From: Mycobacterium sp. SMC-8
Lineage (GTDB): Bacteria; Actinomycetota; Actinomycetes; Mycobacteriales; Mycobacteriaceae
Direction: 5' to 3'
NCBI RefSeq assembly: GCF_025263565.1
Contig: NZ_CP079865.1
Coordinates: 3,968,001-4,032,000 of the forward strand
DNA length: 64,000 nucleotides
Translations under genes and position numbers: made by a program
Shown here: piece after piece, positions 1-8,724 of the stretch
Numbering within the stretch: the stretch's first letter is position 1
Layout: the number at the start of each line of letters is the position of its first letter
The notes under the pieces: model-generated
What the model was told of the DNA's origin: nothing
The model's database searches: none
What the model saw: the letters and a program-made list of their open reading frames with translations, nothing else

Positions 1-194
1 ATGGTGCACACCACCTGGCCGTCGTTGGATTTCGTACAGTTCACGTCATAGCCATTGGGCAGCACGTCGGCATTCGCCACGGGCGTCATGCTCGGGGCCA
101 GAGTGGGCACCGCCGCCGGCGCCACCCACACAAGCCCGAAGACGACGGCCGCGGCGGCCAACATGGCCCATAGCTTGGGTATCTGTTTGCTCAT
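1..194 (-). CDS. Secreted protein, N-terminal part (cut by window edge)
   Basis: This is the first 64 codons of a leftward gene that runs off the left edge. It starts at an ATG (192-194) and begins MSKQIPKLWAMLAAAAVVFG, followed by more hydrophobic residues and an A-x-A-like site (VANADV). That is a classical Sec signal peptide with a Lys-containing n-region. The mature part begins VLPNGYDVNCTKSNDGQVVC and holds two cysteines that could form a disulfide. The protein is probably exported. I recognise no family from this short stretch. The 159 bases between it and the LuxR-type gene hold no other gene that I can see. Confidence 0.7.
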   Translation of the reverse strand, partial: MSKQIPKLWAMLAAAAVVFGLVWVAPAAVPTLAPSMTPVANADVLPNGYDVNCTKSNDGQVVCT

Positions 195-353
195 GACTTC
201 TCCATCAGTGGTCGACATCGCCGGCGTTTGTTGAACCGGCCAGGGATCAGTTCGGCGAGACACCCGAGCCGGCTACGCGGAGCGTAGGCCCGAACAGGGG
301 GCGGATTAATCGGGTGTTTCCCTATGCTTTTCCGATGTGGAGGGCGATTGTCC

Positions 354-3128
354 CTATACGCCGGGTCGGCTCATGTGCCGCCCGAGTTCGGCCCGCGAGT
401 GGATGCCGAGCTTGGCGTAGATGCGGGACAAGTTGGCTTCCACGGTTTTTGGGCTGATGAACATGGCGGCCGCAATGCCGCGGTTCGTCAACCCCGACGC
501 GGCGAGTTCGGCCACCCGCCGTTCGGATGGCGTGAGCACGGCGTCGCGGTGTGGGCCGACATTCGCGCGGCCCAACTCAGCGCGTGCCCGGTTGGCCCAC
601 AACGGGGTACCGAGTTGCTCGAAAGTCTTCAGCGCGTCCTGCAGTGTTGCCGCCGCGTCCTCTTTGTGGCGCTGTCGACGTTGAAGCTGGCCGAGGAGGA
701 GCTGCGTGCGTGCTCGCTCGAACGGCATCGGCAGATGCTCGTGTCGCGACATCGCGTGGTGGGCGGCCACCACCGCCGCGTCGACGTCGCCGCAGGCGGC
801 CGACACCATCGCCCGGCCCCGCGCCCCCACAGCAAGCATCCAGGCGCGGCCGAGACGGCGGCCGTTGAGTTCGAGCGCTTCCACGAGGGGAAGCGCCGAA
901 GAACAACGATCCAGGGCGACCATCGCCTCGACGGCATCAGCGACGAACGACGCCGTGATGATCTCGGTCGCGTTCGGTGCAGCGCGAAGCTTCGGCAGCA
1001 GAGGTTCGAGGGTGTCGAGGGCGGCTTGATGGTCGCCGAGTGACACCTCGAGGAACCCCAGCGCTGTCCTCGGCCACTCGCCGAGCAGTGCCGACCCACA
1101 GCGTTGGCTTGCTGCCAGCGCCGAAGTGACATCCTTGCGCGCGTCGTCGGCCCGGCCCGTGTAAGCCCCGAGTAGCGCCCGGGCGGTGAGTGTCACCGAC
1201 ATCGGCAGGTCCCCCCCGAGCTGCTGGGCGAGCAAGACGGTGTCTTCGACGATCAATGTGGCGTCGGCGAAGTTCCCTCGCCATATCTCGGTCATCGCGC
1301 TGTGGAACGCGACGAACATCAGCTCGCCGTCCTCACCGCGTTCGATGCACTGCCTTCGCAGTGAGCGCATATCGGCGTGAGCCTCATCGAGCTCGCCCAC
1401 CCACGCGCGGATGACAGCCTGGTGCGCTCTGGGCCGGAACGCGCTCGGGATGTTGGCCTGAGGGTCCTCCATTTCCACCGCTCGTCGCAGACCCGCTTCA
1501 TCGGCGCCGTCGCCCCGCAAGAAGGCCATCATGGCCCGCATGCTCAGTGCTTGACTCAGCAAGTCGGGGCGCCCCAGATTTTCGGCACTGGTCACCGACT
1601 CCTCGGCGCGCCGTATCGCATCGTCCAGGCGGCCCGTGTTGAACAGTGCGAAAGACAGGGCGACCAGCACCGGCACCACGACCGGGGGATGGCCGGCGGC
1701 GTCGGGTATCGCCCCCTCAAGGAGTTCGACGGCCTCCGGGAAACTGTCGTCGAGCAATCGGATGTAGCCGAGCAGACTTGTCGCCTCGGCGCGCAGCACT
1801 CCAGGCGGCAGCTGAGCGATCGTCGCTTCCAGCTCGGCACGCGCACGCGCGGGCTCGCCGGCATGGAAATGGTGTTGAGCCGACAGGATTCGTCGCTGCG
1901 GTGTGTCTCCGCCCAGTCCGATGGCCAGATCGGTGAGTTCGGCTGCCGCCACCGGTGCTCCGCGGCTTCGTGCTGACTCGGCTGCCGCGTCCAGCGACCG
2001 AAGGGTGCGGGGGTCACCATGGGTGGAGCCGAGAGCCAGGTGCCGGGCCCGCAACTCTGGTTCCTCGATGGCGTCGGCGAGTCGCCGGTGGGTCTCCCGG
2101 CGCTTCGCCGGGGCGGCCGAGGTGTAGATCCCCCAAGCCAGCAGGGGGTGGGTGAAACGCACACCGTTGCCCTCGATCCCGATGACTCCTTTGTTCTCGG
2201 CCACTTCCAGTAGTTCCACGGTCCTGTCGATGCCTCTGCGGGACGTACGAGCGACGAGTTCGACGGTCGGGCTTGCGGCGCAGGCGGCGGCCAGCAGCAC
2301 GTCCTGCAGCTCGGCGTCCAAGGCGCCGAGGCGGGTTCGCACCACGTCCGCCAGGGTGGGAGGCAGCGGCTGATCGGCGAGCGTGGCCGCATCCCCGATC
2401 GAGCGGGCCAACTCGAGGGCATAGAGCGGGTTACCGGCGGAGACCTCGTGTATCCGCACCATTGTCCGTCGCGAGTACGTCCGCCCCAGCCGTTCGTGCA
2501 GAACCGCATGGAGCGCACCGACCGACAAGGGCTGCACTCGTATTCGCCGGGTGCGGTCCGGCCGTGGCATCTGGGGCAGCGGCGGGGCGCGGTCGCCGTC
2601 TGTGGGGGTGCGTACCGTGCCGAGCAATCCCACCTGACCGGTGAGGCGGGCGCAGGCGAATGCGAGGGCGCTTGCGCTCGAGGTGTCCAGCCACTGGAGG
2701 TCATCGATCGCGATGAGCACGGGCGACTCCGCTGTCAGGATGTCGATGACCGACAAGAAACCTGCCGCCACGGCGAGTGGGTCGGTGGCGACGTCCTCGA
2801 CGCCCGCCCGCAGCATCACCCGGTCCAGCGCTCGTCGCTGGGGCTCCGGCAGATTCGCCAACACCGGGGGGTCGACGCCCCGGATCAGGTCGGCCAGCGC
2901 CGCATAGGCCAGTACCGATTCAGCGGCGGCCGAACGTGCACGGAGTACGCGCATTCCGCACGAGTGGGCCCGCTCGAGCGCGGACAGCCAGACGGTGCTC
3001 TTGCCGATGCCGGCTTCACCCTCGATCAGAAGTGCGGCAGGTTGCTCGGCCACAGCCTGGAAGAAGTCGGCGACGGCGGCCAATTCGGTTGGTCGTGGGA
3101 TATCCCCGGTATCCCGCGGAAACGTCAC
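354..3128 (-). CDS. LuxR-family transcriptional regulator with N-terminal AAA/NACHT-type ATPase (LAL-like)
   Basis: About 924 aa from a GTG at 3128. The N-terminus carries a P-loop (GEAGIGKS, residues about 37-44) and a Walker B-like stretch (VLIAIDDLQWLD). A long helical-repeat middle follows, then a C-terminal LuxR/GerE helix-turn-helix in roughly the last 60 residues (LTPSERRVAELAASGLTNRG, then IAAAMFISPKTVEANLSRIY). This is the architecture of large ATP-dependent LuxR (LAL/MalT-like) regulators, in which ligand and ATP binding gate DNA binding. An upstream in-frame start at 3257 would overlap the first codons of thyA, so 3128 was chosen. It is divergent from thyA with a gap of about 115 bp. 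The effector and targets cannot be read from sequence. Confidence 0.85.
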   Translation of the reverse strand: MTFPRDTGDIPRPTELAAVADFFQAVAEQPAALLIEGEAGIGKSTVWLSALERAHSCGMRVLRARSAAAESVLAYAALADLIRGVDPPVLANLPEPQRRALDRVMLRAGVEDVATDPLAVAAGFLSVIDILTAESPVLIAIDDLQWLDTSSASALAFACARLTGQVGLLGTVRTPTDGDRAPPLPQMPRPDRTRRIRVQPLSVGALHAVLHERLGRTYSRRTMVRIHEVSAGNPLYALELARSIGDAATLADQPLPPTLADVVRTRLGALDAELQDVLLAAACAASPTVELVARTSRRGIDRTVELLEVAENKGVIGIEGNGVRFTHPLLAWGIYTSAAPAKRRETHRRLADAIEEPELRARHLALGSTHGDPRTLRSLDAAAESARSRGAPVAAAELTDLAIGLGGDTPQRRILSAQHHFHAGEPARARAELEATIAQLPPGVLRAEATSLLGYIRLLDDSFPEAVELLEGAIPDAAGHPPVVVPVLVALSFALFNTGRLDDAIRRAEESVTSAENLGRPDLLSQALSMRAMMAFLRGDGADEAGLRRAVEMEDPQANIPSAFRPRAHQAVIRAWVGELDEAHADMRSLRRQCIERGEDGELMFVAFHSAMTEIWRGNFADATLIVEDTVLLAQQLGGDLPMSVTLTARALLGAYTGRADDARKDVTSALAASQRCGSALLGEWPRTALGFLEVSLGDHQAALDTLEPLLPKLRAAPNATEIITASFVADAVEAMVALDRCSSALPLVEALELNGRRLGRAWMLAVGARGRAMVSAACGDVDAAVVAAHHAMSRHEHLPMPFERARTQLLLGQLQRRQRHKEDAAATLQDALKTFEQLGTPLWANRARAELGRANVGPHRDAVLTPSERRVAELAASGLTNRGIAAAMFISPKTVEANLSRIYAKLGIHSRAELGRHMSRPGV

Positions 3129-3231
3129 GATTCGATGATTACAGCAATCCGCACTACTCGCCCCGGAAACAGTGGATCGGATGAGGAACGCGCTGGGCCG
3201 CGTCGAACTGCTCGCCTCTGTTCGGGCGACG

Positions 3232-3237
3232 TAAGCT
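3232..3237 (+). promoter_or_regulatory. -10 box for leaderless thyA
   Basis: TAAGCT ends 6 nt before the GTG start of thyA and fits the actinobacterial TANNNT -10. With this spacing transcription would begin at or next to the start codon, so thyA is probably read as a leaderless mRNA. No Shine-Dalgarno sequence precedes the GTG. Confidence 0.5.
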
Positions 3238-3243
3238 TGGCGC

Positions 3244-4044
3244 GTGCCGATCCCCACGCCCTACGAGGACTTGTTGCGTCTGGTGCTCGATACCGGCATC
3301 ACCAAATCCGACCGCACCGGAACCGGCACCCGCAGCCTGTTCGGTCATCAGATGCGGTACGACCTGAACGCCGGGTTCCCGCTGATCACCACCAAGAAGG
3401 TGCACACCAAGTCCATCGTCTATGAACTGCTGTGGTTTCTGCGCGGCGACTCGAACGTCCGGTGGCTGCAGGACCACGGTGTCACAATCTGGGATGAATG
3501 GGCTTCTCCGACAGGCGATTTGGGTCCGGTCTACGGGGTGCAGTGGCGGTCCTGGCCGACCCCGTCCGGTGAGCACATCGACCAGATCAGCGCGGCGCTG
3601 GACCTGCTCAAGCGCGATCCCGACTCGCGCCGCAACATCGTCTCGGCCTGGAACGTCGGCGAGATCCCACAGATGGCGCTGCCGCCGTGTCATGCGTTCT
3701 TCCAGTTCTACGTCGCCGACGGCAAGCTGAGTTGCCAGTTGTACCAGCGCAGCGCCGACCTGTTCCTCGGCGTGCCGTTCAATATCGCCAGCTATGCGCT
3801 GCTGACCCACATGATGGCCGCGCAGGCGGGCCTGGGCGTGGGGGAGTTCATCTGGACCGGCGGTGACTGCCACATCTACGACAACCACGTCGACCAGGTC
3901 ATCGAGCAACTCTCCCGTGATCCGCGGCCTTACCCGGAACTCGTTCTCGCGCCGCGGGATTCGATCTTCGACTACACCTATGAGGACGTCGTCATCAGAA
4001 ACTATGACCCGCATCCGGCGATCAAGGCCCCGGTGGCTGTATGA
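3244..4044 (+). CDS. thyA: Thymidylate synthase ThyA
   Basis: A 266-aa folate-dependent thymidylate synthase that methylates dUMP to dTMP using methylenetetrahydrofolate. It starts at GTG 3244. The catalytic cysteine lies in [11 protein letters not shown] (Cys149). The phosphate-binding arginines ([10 protein letters not shown]) and the [17 protein letters not shown] segment are present, and the length matches bacterial ThyA. The stop codon (4042-4044) overlaps the first base pairs of a 33-bp tandem repeat that separates thyA from dfrA, which recycles the dihydrofolate made here. The genome also carries flavin-dependent ThyX at 19793, so it has two routes to dTMP, as is usual in mycobacteria. 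Confidence 0.97.
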   Translation: MPIPTPYEDLLRLVLDTGITKSDRTGTGTRSLFGHQMRYDLNAGFPLITTKKVHTKSIVYELLWFLRGDSNVRWLQDHGVTIWDEWASPTGDLGPVYGVQWRSWPTPSGEHIDQISAALDLLKRDPDSRRNIVSAWNVGEIPQMALPPCHAFFQFYVADGKLSCQLYQRSADLFLGVPFNIASYALLTHMMAAQAGLGVGEFIWTGGDCHIYDNHVDQVIEQLSRDPRPYPELVLAPRDSIFDYTYEDVVIRNYDPHPAIKAPVAV

Positions 4045-4198
4045 GGACTGCTTGCAGGTCCGAATCGAAGATGTTGAGGACTGCTTGCAGGTCCGAATCG
4101 AAGATGTTGAGGACTGCTTGCAGGTCCGAATCGAAGATGTTGAGGACTGCTTGCAGGTCCGAATCGAAGATGTTGAGGACTGCTTGCAGGTCCGAATC
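4043..4198 (+). repeat. 33-bp tandem repeat, 4 full copies plus a 24-bp partial copy, between thyA and dfrA
   Basis: Identical units begin at 4043, 4076, 4109, 4142 and 4175. Each starts GAGGACTGCTTGCAGGTCCG, and the last unit stops after 24 bp directly before the dfrA ATG. The unit length is a multiple of three and the array is open in the dfrA frame, encoding an 11-residue acidic repeat ([11 protein letters not shown]). It fills the whole thyA-dfrA spacer. Each unit supplies a GAGGA Shine-Dalgarno-like motif. Copies are perfect, so the array looks recent and likely to vary in number between strains. Confidence 0.97.
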
Positions 4199-4687
4199 AT
4201 GAGTATGTGGGATCTGAACCTGATCTGGGCGCAGTCCAGTTCCGGAGTCATCGGACGCGGCAACGGGATCCCGTGGCGTGTGCCGGAGGACATGGTCCGG
4301 TTCAAGGAGCTCACCATGGGCCGCACCGTGATCATGGGCCGGTTGACGTGGGAGTCGCTGCCGCAGCGGTTCCGGCCGCTGCCCGGCCGCCGGAATGTCG
4401 TGGTCTCCCGGCAGGCTGACTACACGGCCGACGGCGCAGAGGTGGTGACCTCCCTGGAGGACGCCCCGCTGGACGACGCATGGGTGATCGGTGGCTCGCA
4501 GATCTACGGGCTGGCGTTGCCGTCGGCGACGCGGTGCGAGGTCACCGAGGTGGACATCGATCTGCGCAGAGAGGACGACGACGCGCTGGCGCCGGTGCTC
4601 GACGAGGCGTGGGTCGGTACCGAGCAGGACTGGCGCGAGAGCTCGTCAGGGCTGCGCTACCGGTTCTACACCTACGTACGGCGCTGA
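4199..4687 (+). CDS. dfrA: Dihydrofolate reductase
   Basis: A 162-aa type I dihydrofolate reductase (NADPH-dependent dihydrofolate to tetrahydrofolate). It starts [12 protein letters not shown] and includes the conserved [10 protein letters not shown] loop, [16 protein letters not shown], and the [17 protein letters not shown]-binding glycine pair. The start is ATG 4199 (or ATG 4205), just after the tandem repeat. The AGG in the last repeat unit sits about 8 nt upstream. The reading frame stays open back through all repeat copies, so an N-terminally extended form beginning inside the array or within thyA is formally possible, but homology begins at the chosen ATG. It is in tandem with thyA and presumably co-transcribed. 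Confidence 0.96.
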   Translation: MSMWDLNLIWAQSSSGVIGRGNGIPWRVPEDMVRFKELTMGRTVIMGRLTWESLPQRFRPLPGRRNVVVSRQADYTADGAEVVTSLEDAPLDDAWVIGGSQIYGLALPSATRCEVTEVDIDLRREDDDALAPVLDEAWVGTEQDWRESSSGLRYRFYTYVRR

Positions 4688-4760
4688 ACGCTCGCGCGGC
4701 GTGAGATCTGCCGTCGGGCCTCGCTACGGGCCGCAACTGCGCCAGACGCCGCGGACCGAG

Positions 4761-4783
4761 TTGTCGGTGCGGTAGGCCACGAT
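4761..4783 (+). promoter_or_regulatory. PafBC/RecA-NDp-type DNA-damage promoter before the glycosylase gene
   Basis: TTGTCGGTG (4761-4769), 8 nt, then CACGAT (4778-4783), then 6 nt to the ATG at 4790. The LexA-independent mycobacterial damage promoter (RecA-NDp, activated by PafBC) is TTGTCRGTG-N8-TANNNT. Only the first base of the -10 differs here. The same element with a perfect -10 is seen before recA at 49854. The 6-nt spacing to ATG suggests a leaderless transcript. Confidence 0.55.
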
Positions 4784-4789
4784 AACCCG

Positions 4790-6022
4790 ATGGCGTCCTC
4801 TCTTCGTAGCGCGACGTTGACCGCCCTACAGGCCCGCCGGATCGCCGTCGCGGCCCAGGGGTTTCACGAGCCGAAGCCGACGGGGCCGGTCACACGCGCG
4901 CATCTGAAGCGGCTGATCTCCCGGCTGCAGGTGCTGCAGCTGGACTCGGTGTCGGTAGCGGTGCGGGCGCACTACGCGCCGGTGTTCAGCCGTCTCGGTC
5001 CTTACGACCGCGATCTGCTGGACCGTGCCGCATGGAGCCATTCGGCGCGCTCACCGCGGTTGCTGGTCGAATACTGGGCGCACGAAGCCGCGTTGATGGC
5101 CGTCGATGACTGGCCGTTGATGCGGTGGCGGATGCGGGAGTACCGGCACGGCCGGTGGGGCGTCGAGATCGTGAAGAAGAACGCCGCACTCGCCGACGAC
5201 ATCGTTGAAGCGGTCGCCACGCTCGGTCCCTCGACCGCAGGTCAGATCGAGGCTTACCTGGCATCTGAGCCCCGTGGCCGCAAAGGGCCCTGGTGGGATC
5301 GCAGCGATACGAAGTGGGTCGCCGAGGCGCTGTGGTCGGCCGGCGTGCTGACCACGGCCACCCGGCTCGGGTTCGCGCGGCACTACGACCTGACCGAGCG
5401 CGTGCTGCCCGCCGAGGTGGTCGGGCGTGAGGTCGACGAGGCCGAGGCGGTGCGCGAGTTGGTCCTGCGCGCGGCCACCTCGCTCGGCGTCGCGAGCGAA
5501 GCCGATCTGCGCGACTACTTCCGGCTCAATGCCCGGCAGGTCAAGCCCGCCATAGCCGAACTGGTCGCCGCCGGCGAGATCGAGAAGGTCGACGTCGAGG
5601 GATGGTCGGCCCCGGCCTATCTGCGCACCGGGCAGAGCGTCCCGCGCCGGGACCGCGGCACTGCGCTGTTGTGCCCGTTCGACCCGCTGATCTTCTTCCG
5701 GCCGCGGGTGGAGCGTCTCTTCGATTTCCATTACCGCATCGAGATCTACACCCCGGCCCATAAGCGGCAGTTCGGCTACTACGTGTGGCCTTTTCTGCTC
5801 GACGGTGATCTCGCGGGACGCGTCGACCTCAAGGCCGACCGGGTGAACGGCGCGCTCGCCGTACTCGGCGCGTTCACCGAGGACGGTCGGGACGGCGCGC
5901 ACGTCGCGCGCGGGTTGGCCGCCGAATTGCAGACCATGGCAGAGTGGCTCGGCCTGGGCGACGTGGTCGTAGGTGAGCGCGGCGATTTGGCGACCGAATT
6001 GCGCGCGGCCTTGGCAAGCTGA
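4790..6022 (+). CDS. Winged-helix DNA glycosylase-like protein, YcaQ/AlkX type
   Basis: A 410-aa protein of the HTH_42 (DUF1006) family, which includes Streptomyces AlkZ and E. coli YcaQ (AlkX). These remove bulky N-alkylated bases and unhook interstrand crosslinks. The N-terminal winged helix contains VLQLDSVSVAVRAHY. Gln50-Leu-Asp52 matches the catalytic Q-x-D of the AlkX/YcaQ branch rather than the Q-x-Q of AlkZ. The family's C-terminal part includes LLCPFDPLIFFRPRVERLFD, YVWPFLLDGDLAGRVDLKAD. The start is ATG 4790, preceded by a damage-type promoter, which agrees with a repair role. The downstream dehalogenase gene starts 4 nt after its stop and may be co-transcribed. Confidence 0.85.
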   Translation: MASSLRSATLTALQARRIAVAAQGFHEPKPTGPVTRAHLKRLISRLQVLQLDSVSVAVRAHYAPVFSRLGPYDRDLLDRAAWSHSARSPRLLVEYWAHEAALMAVDDWPLMRWRMREYRHGRWGVEIVKKNAALADDIVEAVATLGPSTAGQIEAYLASEPRGRKGPWWDRSDTKWVAEALWSAGVLTTATRLGFARHYDLTERVLPAEVVGREVDEAEAVRELVLRAATSLGVASEADLRDYFRLNARQVKPAIAELVAAGEIEKVDVEGWSAPAYLRTGQSVPRRDRGTALLCPFDPLIFFRPRVERLFDFHYRIEIYTPAHKRQFGYYVWPFLLDGDLAGRVDLKADRVNGALAVLGAFTEDGRDGAHVARGLAAELQTMAEWLGLGDVVVGERGDLATELRAALAS

Positions 6023-6026
6023 GCCA

Positions 6027-6920
6027 ATGGATGTTCTCCGCACCCCCGATGAGCGCTTCGCCGACCTGCCCGACTTCCCGTTCGCCCCGCACTACGTCGA
6101 CGTCGGCGGGCTACGGGTGCACTACCTCGACGAAGGTCCGGCCGACGGCCCGGTGGTGCTGCTGCTGCACGGGGAGCCGTCGTGGAGCTATCTGTACCGG
6201 CGGATGATCCCCGTCCTGGTCGAAGCGGGGCTGCGGGCGGTCGCGATCGACCTGGTCGGGTTCGGCCGCAGCGACAAGCCGGCCCGCCGCGAGGATTACA
6301 CCTACCAGGCGCACGTGGACTGGACGTGGGGCGCGATCGACGCGATCGGCCTGGCCGGGATCACGCTCGTGTGCCAGGACTGGGGCGGGCTGATCGGGCT
6401 GCGCCTGGTCGGTGAGCATCCGGACCGGTTCGCCCGGGTGGTCGCGGCCAACACCACGCTGCCCACCGGCGATCAGCACCCCGGTGAAGCCTTCCTGGCG
6501 TGGCAGCGGTTCAGTCAGGAGACCCCCCATTTCCCGGTCGGCAAGATCGTCGACGGCGGGTGCGTGTCGACGCTTTCCCCAGAGGTTATCGCCGCCTACG
6601 ACGCACCATTCCCGGACGATTCGTACAAGGCCGGCGCGCGGCAGTTCCCGACGCTGGTGCCCACCAGCCCCGACGACCCCGCCGCGCCGGCCAACCGGGC
6701 GGCATGGGAGGTGCTCCGCACGTTCGACAAGCCGTTCCTGTGTGCGTTCTCGGATTCTGATCCGATCACCCGCGGGGCCGATGAGCCGCTGCGCACATTG
6801 ATCCCGGGCGCCCAGGGGCAGCCGGAGGTGACCATTGCCGGCGGCGGGCATTTCCTGCAGGAGGACAAGGGCCGCGAACTGGCGACCGTCGTCGTCGACT
6901 TCATCGCCGCCAATCCGTAG
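6027..6920 (+). CDS. Haloalkane dehalogenase (alpha/beta hydrolase)
   Basis: A 297-aa alpha/beta-hydrolase of the haloalkane dehalogenase group, which hydrolyses haloalkanes to alcohol and halide. Visible features are HGEPSWSYLYRRM (48-60) with the oxyanion-hole Glu-Pro and a candidate halide-binding Trp, the nucleophile Asp118 in CQDWGG with Trp119, and the catalytic His near residue 275 in GGGHFLQED. It starts at ATG 6027, 4 nt after the preceding stop. It converges on the EEP nuclease gene with only 2 nt between stop codons, which marks the left edge of the restriction island. The natural substrate is unknown, and epoxide hydrolases are a related alternative. The HGEPSW and DWGG motifs favour a dehalogenase. 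Confidence 0.88.
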   Translation: MDVLRTPDERFADLPDFPFAPHYVDVGGLRVHYLDEGPADGPVVLLLHGEPSWSYLYRRMIPVLVEAGLRAVAIDLVGFGRSDKPARREDYTYQAHVDWTWGAIDAIGLAGITLVCQDWGGLIGLRLVGEHPDRFARVVAANTTLPTGDQHPGEAFLAWQRFSQETPHFPVGKIVDGGCVSTLSPEVIAAYDAPFPDDSYKAGARQFPTLVPTSPDDPAAPANRAAWEVLRTFDKPFLCAFSDSDPITRGADEPLRTLIPGAQGQPEVTIAGGGHFLQEDKGRELATVVVDFIAANP

Positions 6921-6922
6921 CG

Positions 6923-8143
6923 CTACTTCAGCGCTTCAGGTGGGGCAACTTTACAGCGTGCCGAAGTTGCTCGTGGCAAGCTTCTCCGTTTCAACGGCTC
7001 TTTGATGTCAATATCCGAGTTGAGACCCTGCAGTTCCCGAAGTCGCAGGTCAACGTAATGGCTCAGCTCGGTGGAGATCGAGAAGTTCTTCAGCTCGCGA
7101 TAGACATAGGAATTCGTCAGCGCCATCCGTGTCGGCCCGGGGCCAGGTAGCTGTCCGGTGAGCAACAAATCGACGCTGCGCATGAACTTCTTGATGTGTG
7201 CGACGCTCTTGCCGGACTCAGAGGCCATCTGCTCAGCGGTCAGGCCAGCGCGCATCCCGCGGAAGACGACGCCGTGTCGCATCGGACTCGCGTCGAGACA
7301 TCGCGTGATCTCTTCGAGGAGGCGGGGGGTGAGGGCGGCGTTACCAGTGGGGGCGCGGGTGAAAGAGACGATCAGCGCAGAGTGATCAGTCTCCTGCTCG
7401 ACTCGGGGTGCGTGGTCGAATTCGCAACCCGTCACGGTGCGGGCCAACTTTGGAGTGGCGAATGCATGATCGATACGGAATCCGTTGCCGGTATTGCTGA
7501 ACCATGAGTACTCGCGGACCCCGGCATGGGCTGATCGCCACAAATCCACATAACCGGTTTCGACGAGTCGCCCGGGCATCTCAGCCGCCACAAACCTGGC
7601 CCCACGAGGATCTTTGTCCAGGTTGTTGTCACCGGTGTTGAAGTCGCCGACGAACAGGTCGACCCAGCCGGAGCGTCCGCTATCGACCAGCGCCTCCCAG
7701 TAGGGAAGCTTCGCGTACTTGTTGGGCATGCCGACACCGCAGACGACGAGGCCGTCGACGTCGACGCACCACAGCCGGCGAGCCTCAAGTTCGTCGCTGA
7801 AGGCCCACGCGCGGTTGATGCCCGCGCGCGCAGCGACGAGCACCGAATTTTGTATGACCGGCGCAGGATATGAGACTTCGTAGCCACTCGCTTCCAATCG
7901 GTCGATGAGGATCTTGCCGGTCCCGGTCGGACGGAACTCGGTCAGCACAAGGACGTCGGCGTCGTAGCTCAAGAGCCTGCGGGCGAGTGCATCCACGCGG
8001 CTGCCGCCACCGTGCAGGATGTTGAGTGCAACCACACGCCACTCCTCGGTTGACTTGCGGTCCGCCGGTTTGTCGGTGTCGTCGCGCGTGTCGTTGCCGG
8101 CCACGATCAACGGCAGATCGGCTTGACGTCGACGGCTGGACAC
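6923..8143 (-). CDS. Endonuclease/exonuclease/phosphatase (EEP) family protein with C-terminal extension
   Basis: About 406 aa from GTG 8143, chosen because AAAGGGAG lies 8 nt upstream. Residues about 35-260 form an EEP (exonuclease III/DNase I-like) domain: Asn41 in VALNILHGG, Glu69 in VLTEF, Asp167-x-Asn169 in VGDFNTGDN, Asp225-His226 in RIDHAF and Asp253-His254 in ETDHSALIVSF. These are the metal and catalytic positions of the fold. A further 145 residues contain a helix-turn-helix-like stretch (LTAEQMASESGKSVAHIKKF). It is the last gene of a leftward set with the lipoprotein and coiled-coil genes, divergent from a type I restriction operon. An island nuclease role is inferred, and the substrate (DNA, RNA or phosphoester) is not determinable. 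Confidence 0.78.
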   Translation of the reverse strand: MSSRRRQADLPLIVAGNDTRDDTDKPADRKSTEEWRVVALNILHGGGSRVDALARRLLSYDADVLVLTEFRPTGTGKILIDRLEASGYEVSYPAPVIQNSVLVAARAGINRAWAFSDELEARRLWCVDVDGLVVCGVGMPNKYAKLPYWEALVDSGRSGWVDLFVGDFNTGDNNLDKDPRGARFVAAEMPGRLVETGYVDLWRSAHAGVREYSWFSNTGNGFRIDHAFATPKLARTVTGCEFDHAPRVEQETDHSALIVSFTRAPTGNAALTPRLLEEITRCLDASPMRHGVVFRGMRAGLTAEQMASESGKSVAHIKKFMRSVDLLLTGQLPGPGPTRMALTNSYVYRELKNFSISTELSHYVDLRLRELQGLNSDIDIKEPLKRRSLPRATSARCKVAPPEALK

Positions 8144-8245
8144 AGGCAATGCTCCCTTTGTAGGTGAGGCGGATTCGGTCAGATCCGAGGGGAAGGTTAG
8201 CGGCGGCCAGTGACACAAGTTTGCTGATTAGCGAATGTCGAAGTG

Positions 8246-8689
8246 TCACCGTCCCGGGATCACCTGCGTTACCGTGGCCCGGAAGTTGGCGTTCTCCTGT
8301 CCGGAGATCGACGTCTCGCGGTCGAACGTGGCAGTGCCGTCCTGGTCGATGGTGAAGTTGCCGACTTGGTCCTGGTCGCCACCAGTGACGGTGAAGACGA
8401 CGGTGGTCTTGTCCGGCAGCGGCTTCGCGCTGACGTACTGCGGATTTATGGTGTACCGGTAGTTGCAGCCGGCTGAGCCGAAGCACTTCTGCTCGGTGAC
8501 GATCACCCCGACTTCGAAATCGGCGGCCGTCGGTGGCGAGACCATCGGACTGGGCGTCGTCGTCGCCTCTGACCACGCCGCAGCGGGGGTGTTCGGTCGG
8601 GCCTTGGTCTGATCCTGCGCGACACAGCCGGACAGCGCTGCGATGGCCAGGGGAGCGATGGGGATGACGCACAGTGCGATTCGGTTCAC
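8246..8689 (-). CDS. Putative lipoprotein, unknown function
   Basis: 147 aa from GTG 8689. The start gives a short n-region, a hydrophobic core (IALCVIPIAPLAIAALSGC) and a lipobox with Cys about 20, so it is probably a membrane-anchored lipoprotein. The mature part is a Thr/Pro/Ala-rich linker, then a domain with two close cysteines (EQKCFGSAGCNY) and beta-rich sequence (TTVVFTVTGGDQDQVGNFTI). That resembles small mycobacterial secreted beta proteins. It lies 36 nt after the coiled-coil gene on the same strand and is probably co-transcribed, which is odd company for nucleic-acid enzymes. I recognise no family. Confidence 0.7.
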   Translation of the reverse strand: MNRIALCVIPIAPLAIAALSGCVAQDQTKARPNTPAAAWSEATTTPSPMVSPPTAADFEVGVIVTEQKCFGSAGCNYRYTINPQYVSAKPLPDKTTVVFTVTGGDQDQVGNFTIDQDGTATFDRETSISGQENANFRATVTQVIPGR

Positions 8690-8724
8690 GGGCTTCTCTT
8701 CGTTTCGTTGGGACGTGCGGATGG

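Noticed and set aside
324..3425. Many rightward reading frames over the LuxR-type gene
   Set aside because: They are shadows of high-GC third-position bias; only the leftward frame has a P-loop and a LuxR HTH.
4043..4198. CRISPR array
   Set aside because: Units are directly joined with no spacers and no dyad in the unit; it is a simple tandem repeat.
3863..4198. Extended DfrA beginning inside thyA and reading through the repeats
   Set aside because: The frame is open, but DHFR homology starts at 4199 and the extension would overlap thyA. It is kept only as a question under the repeat finding.
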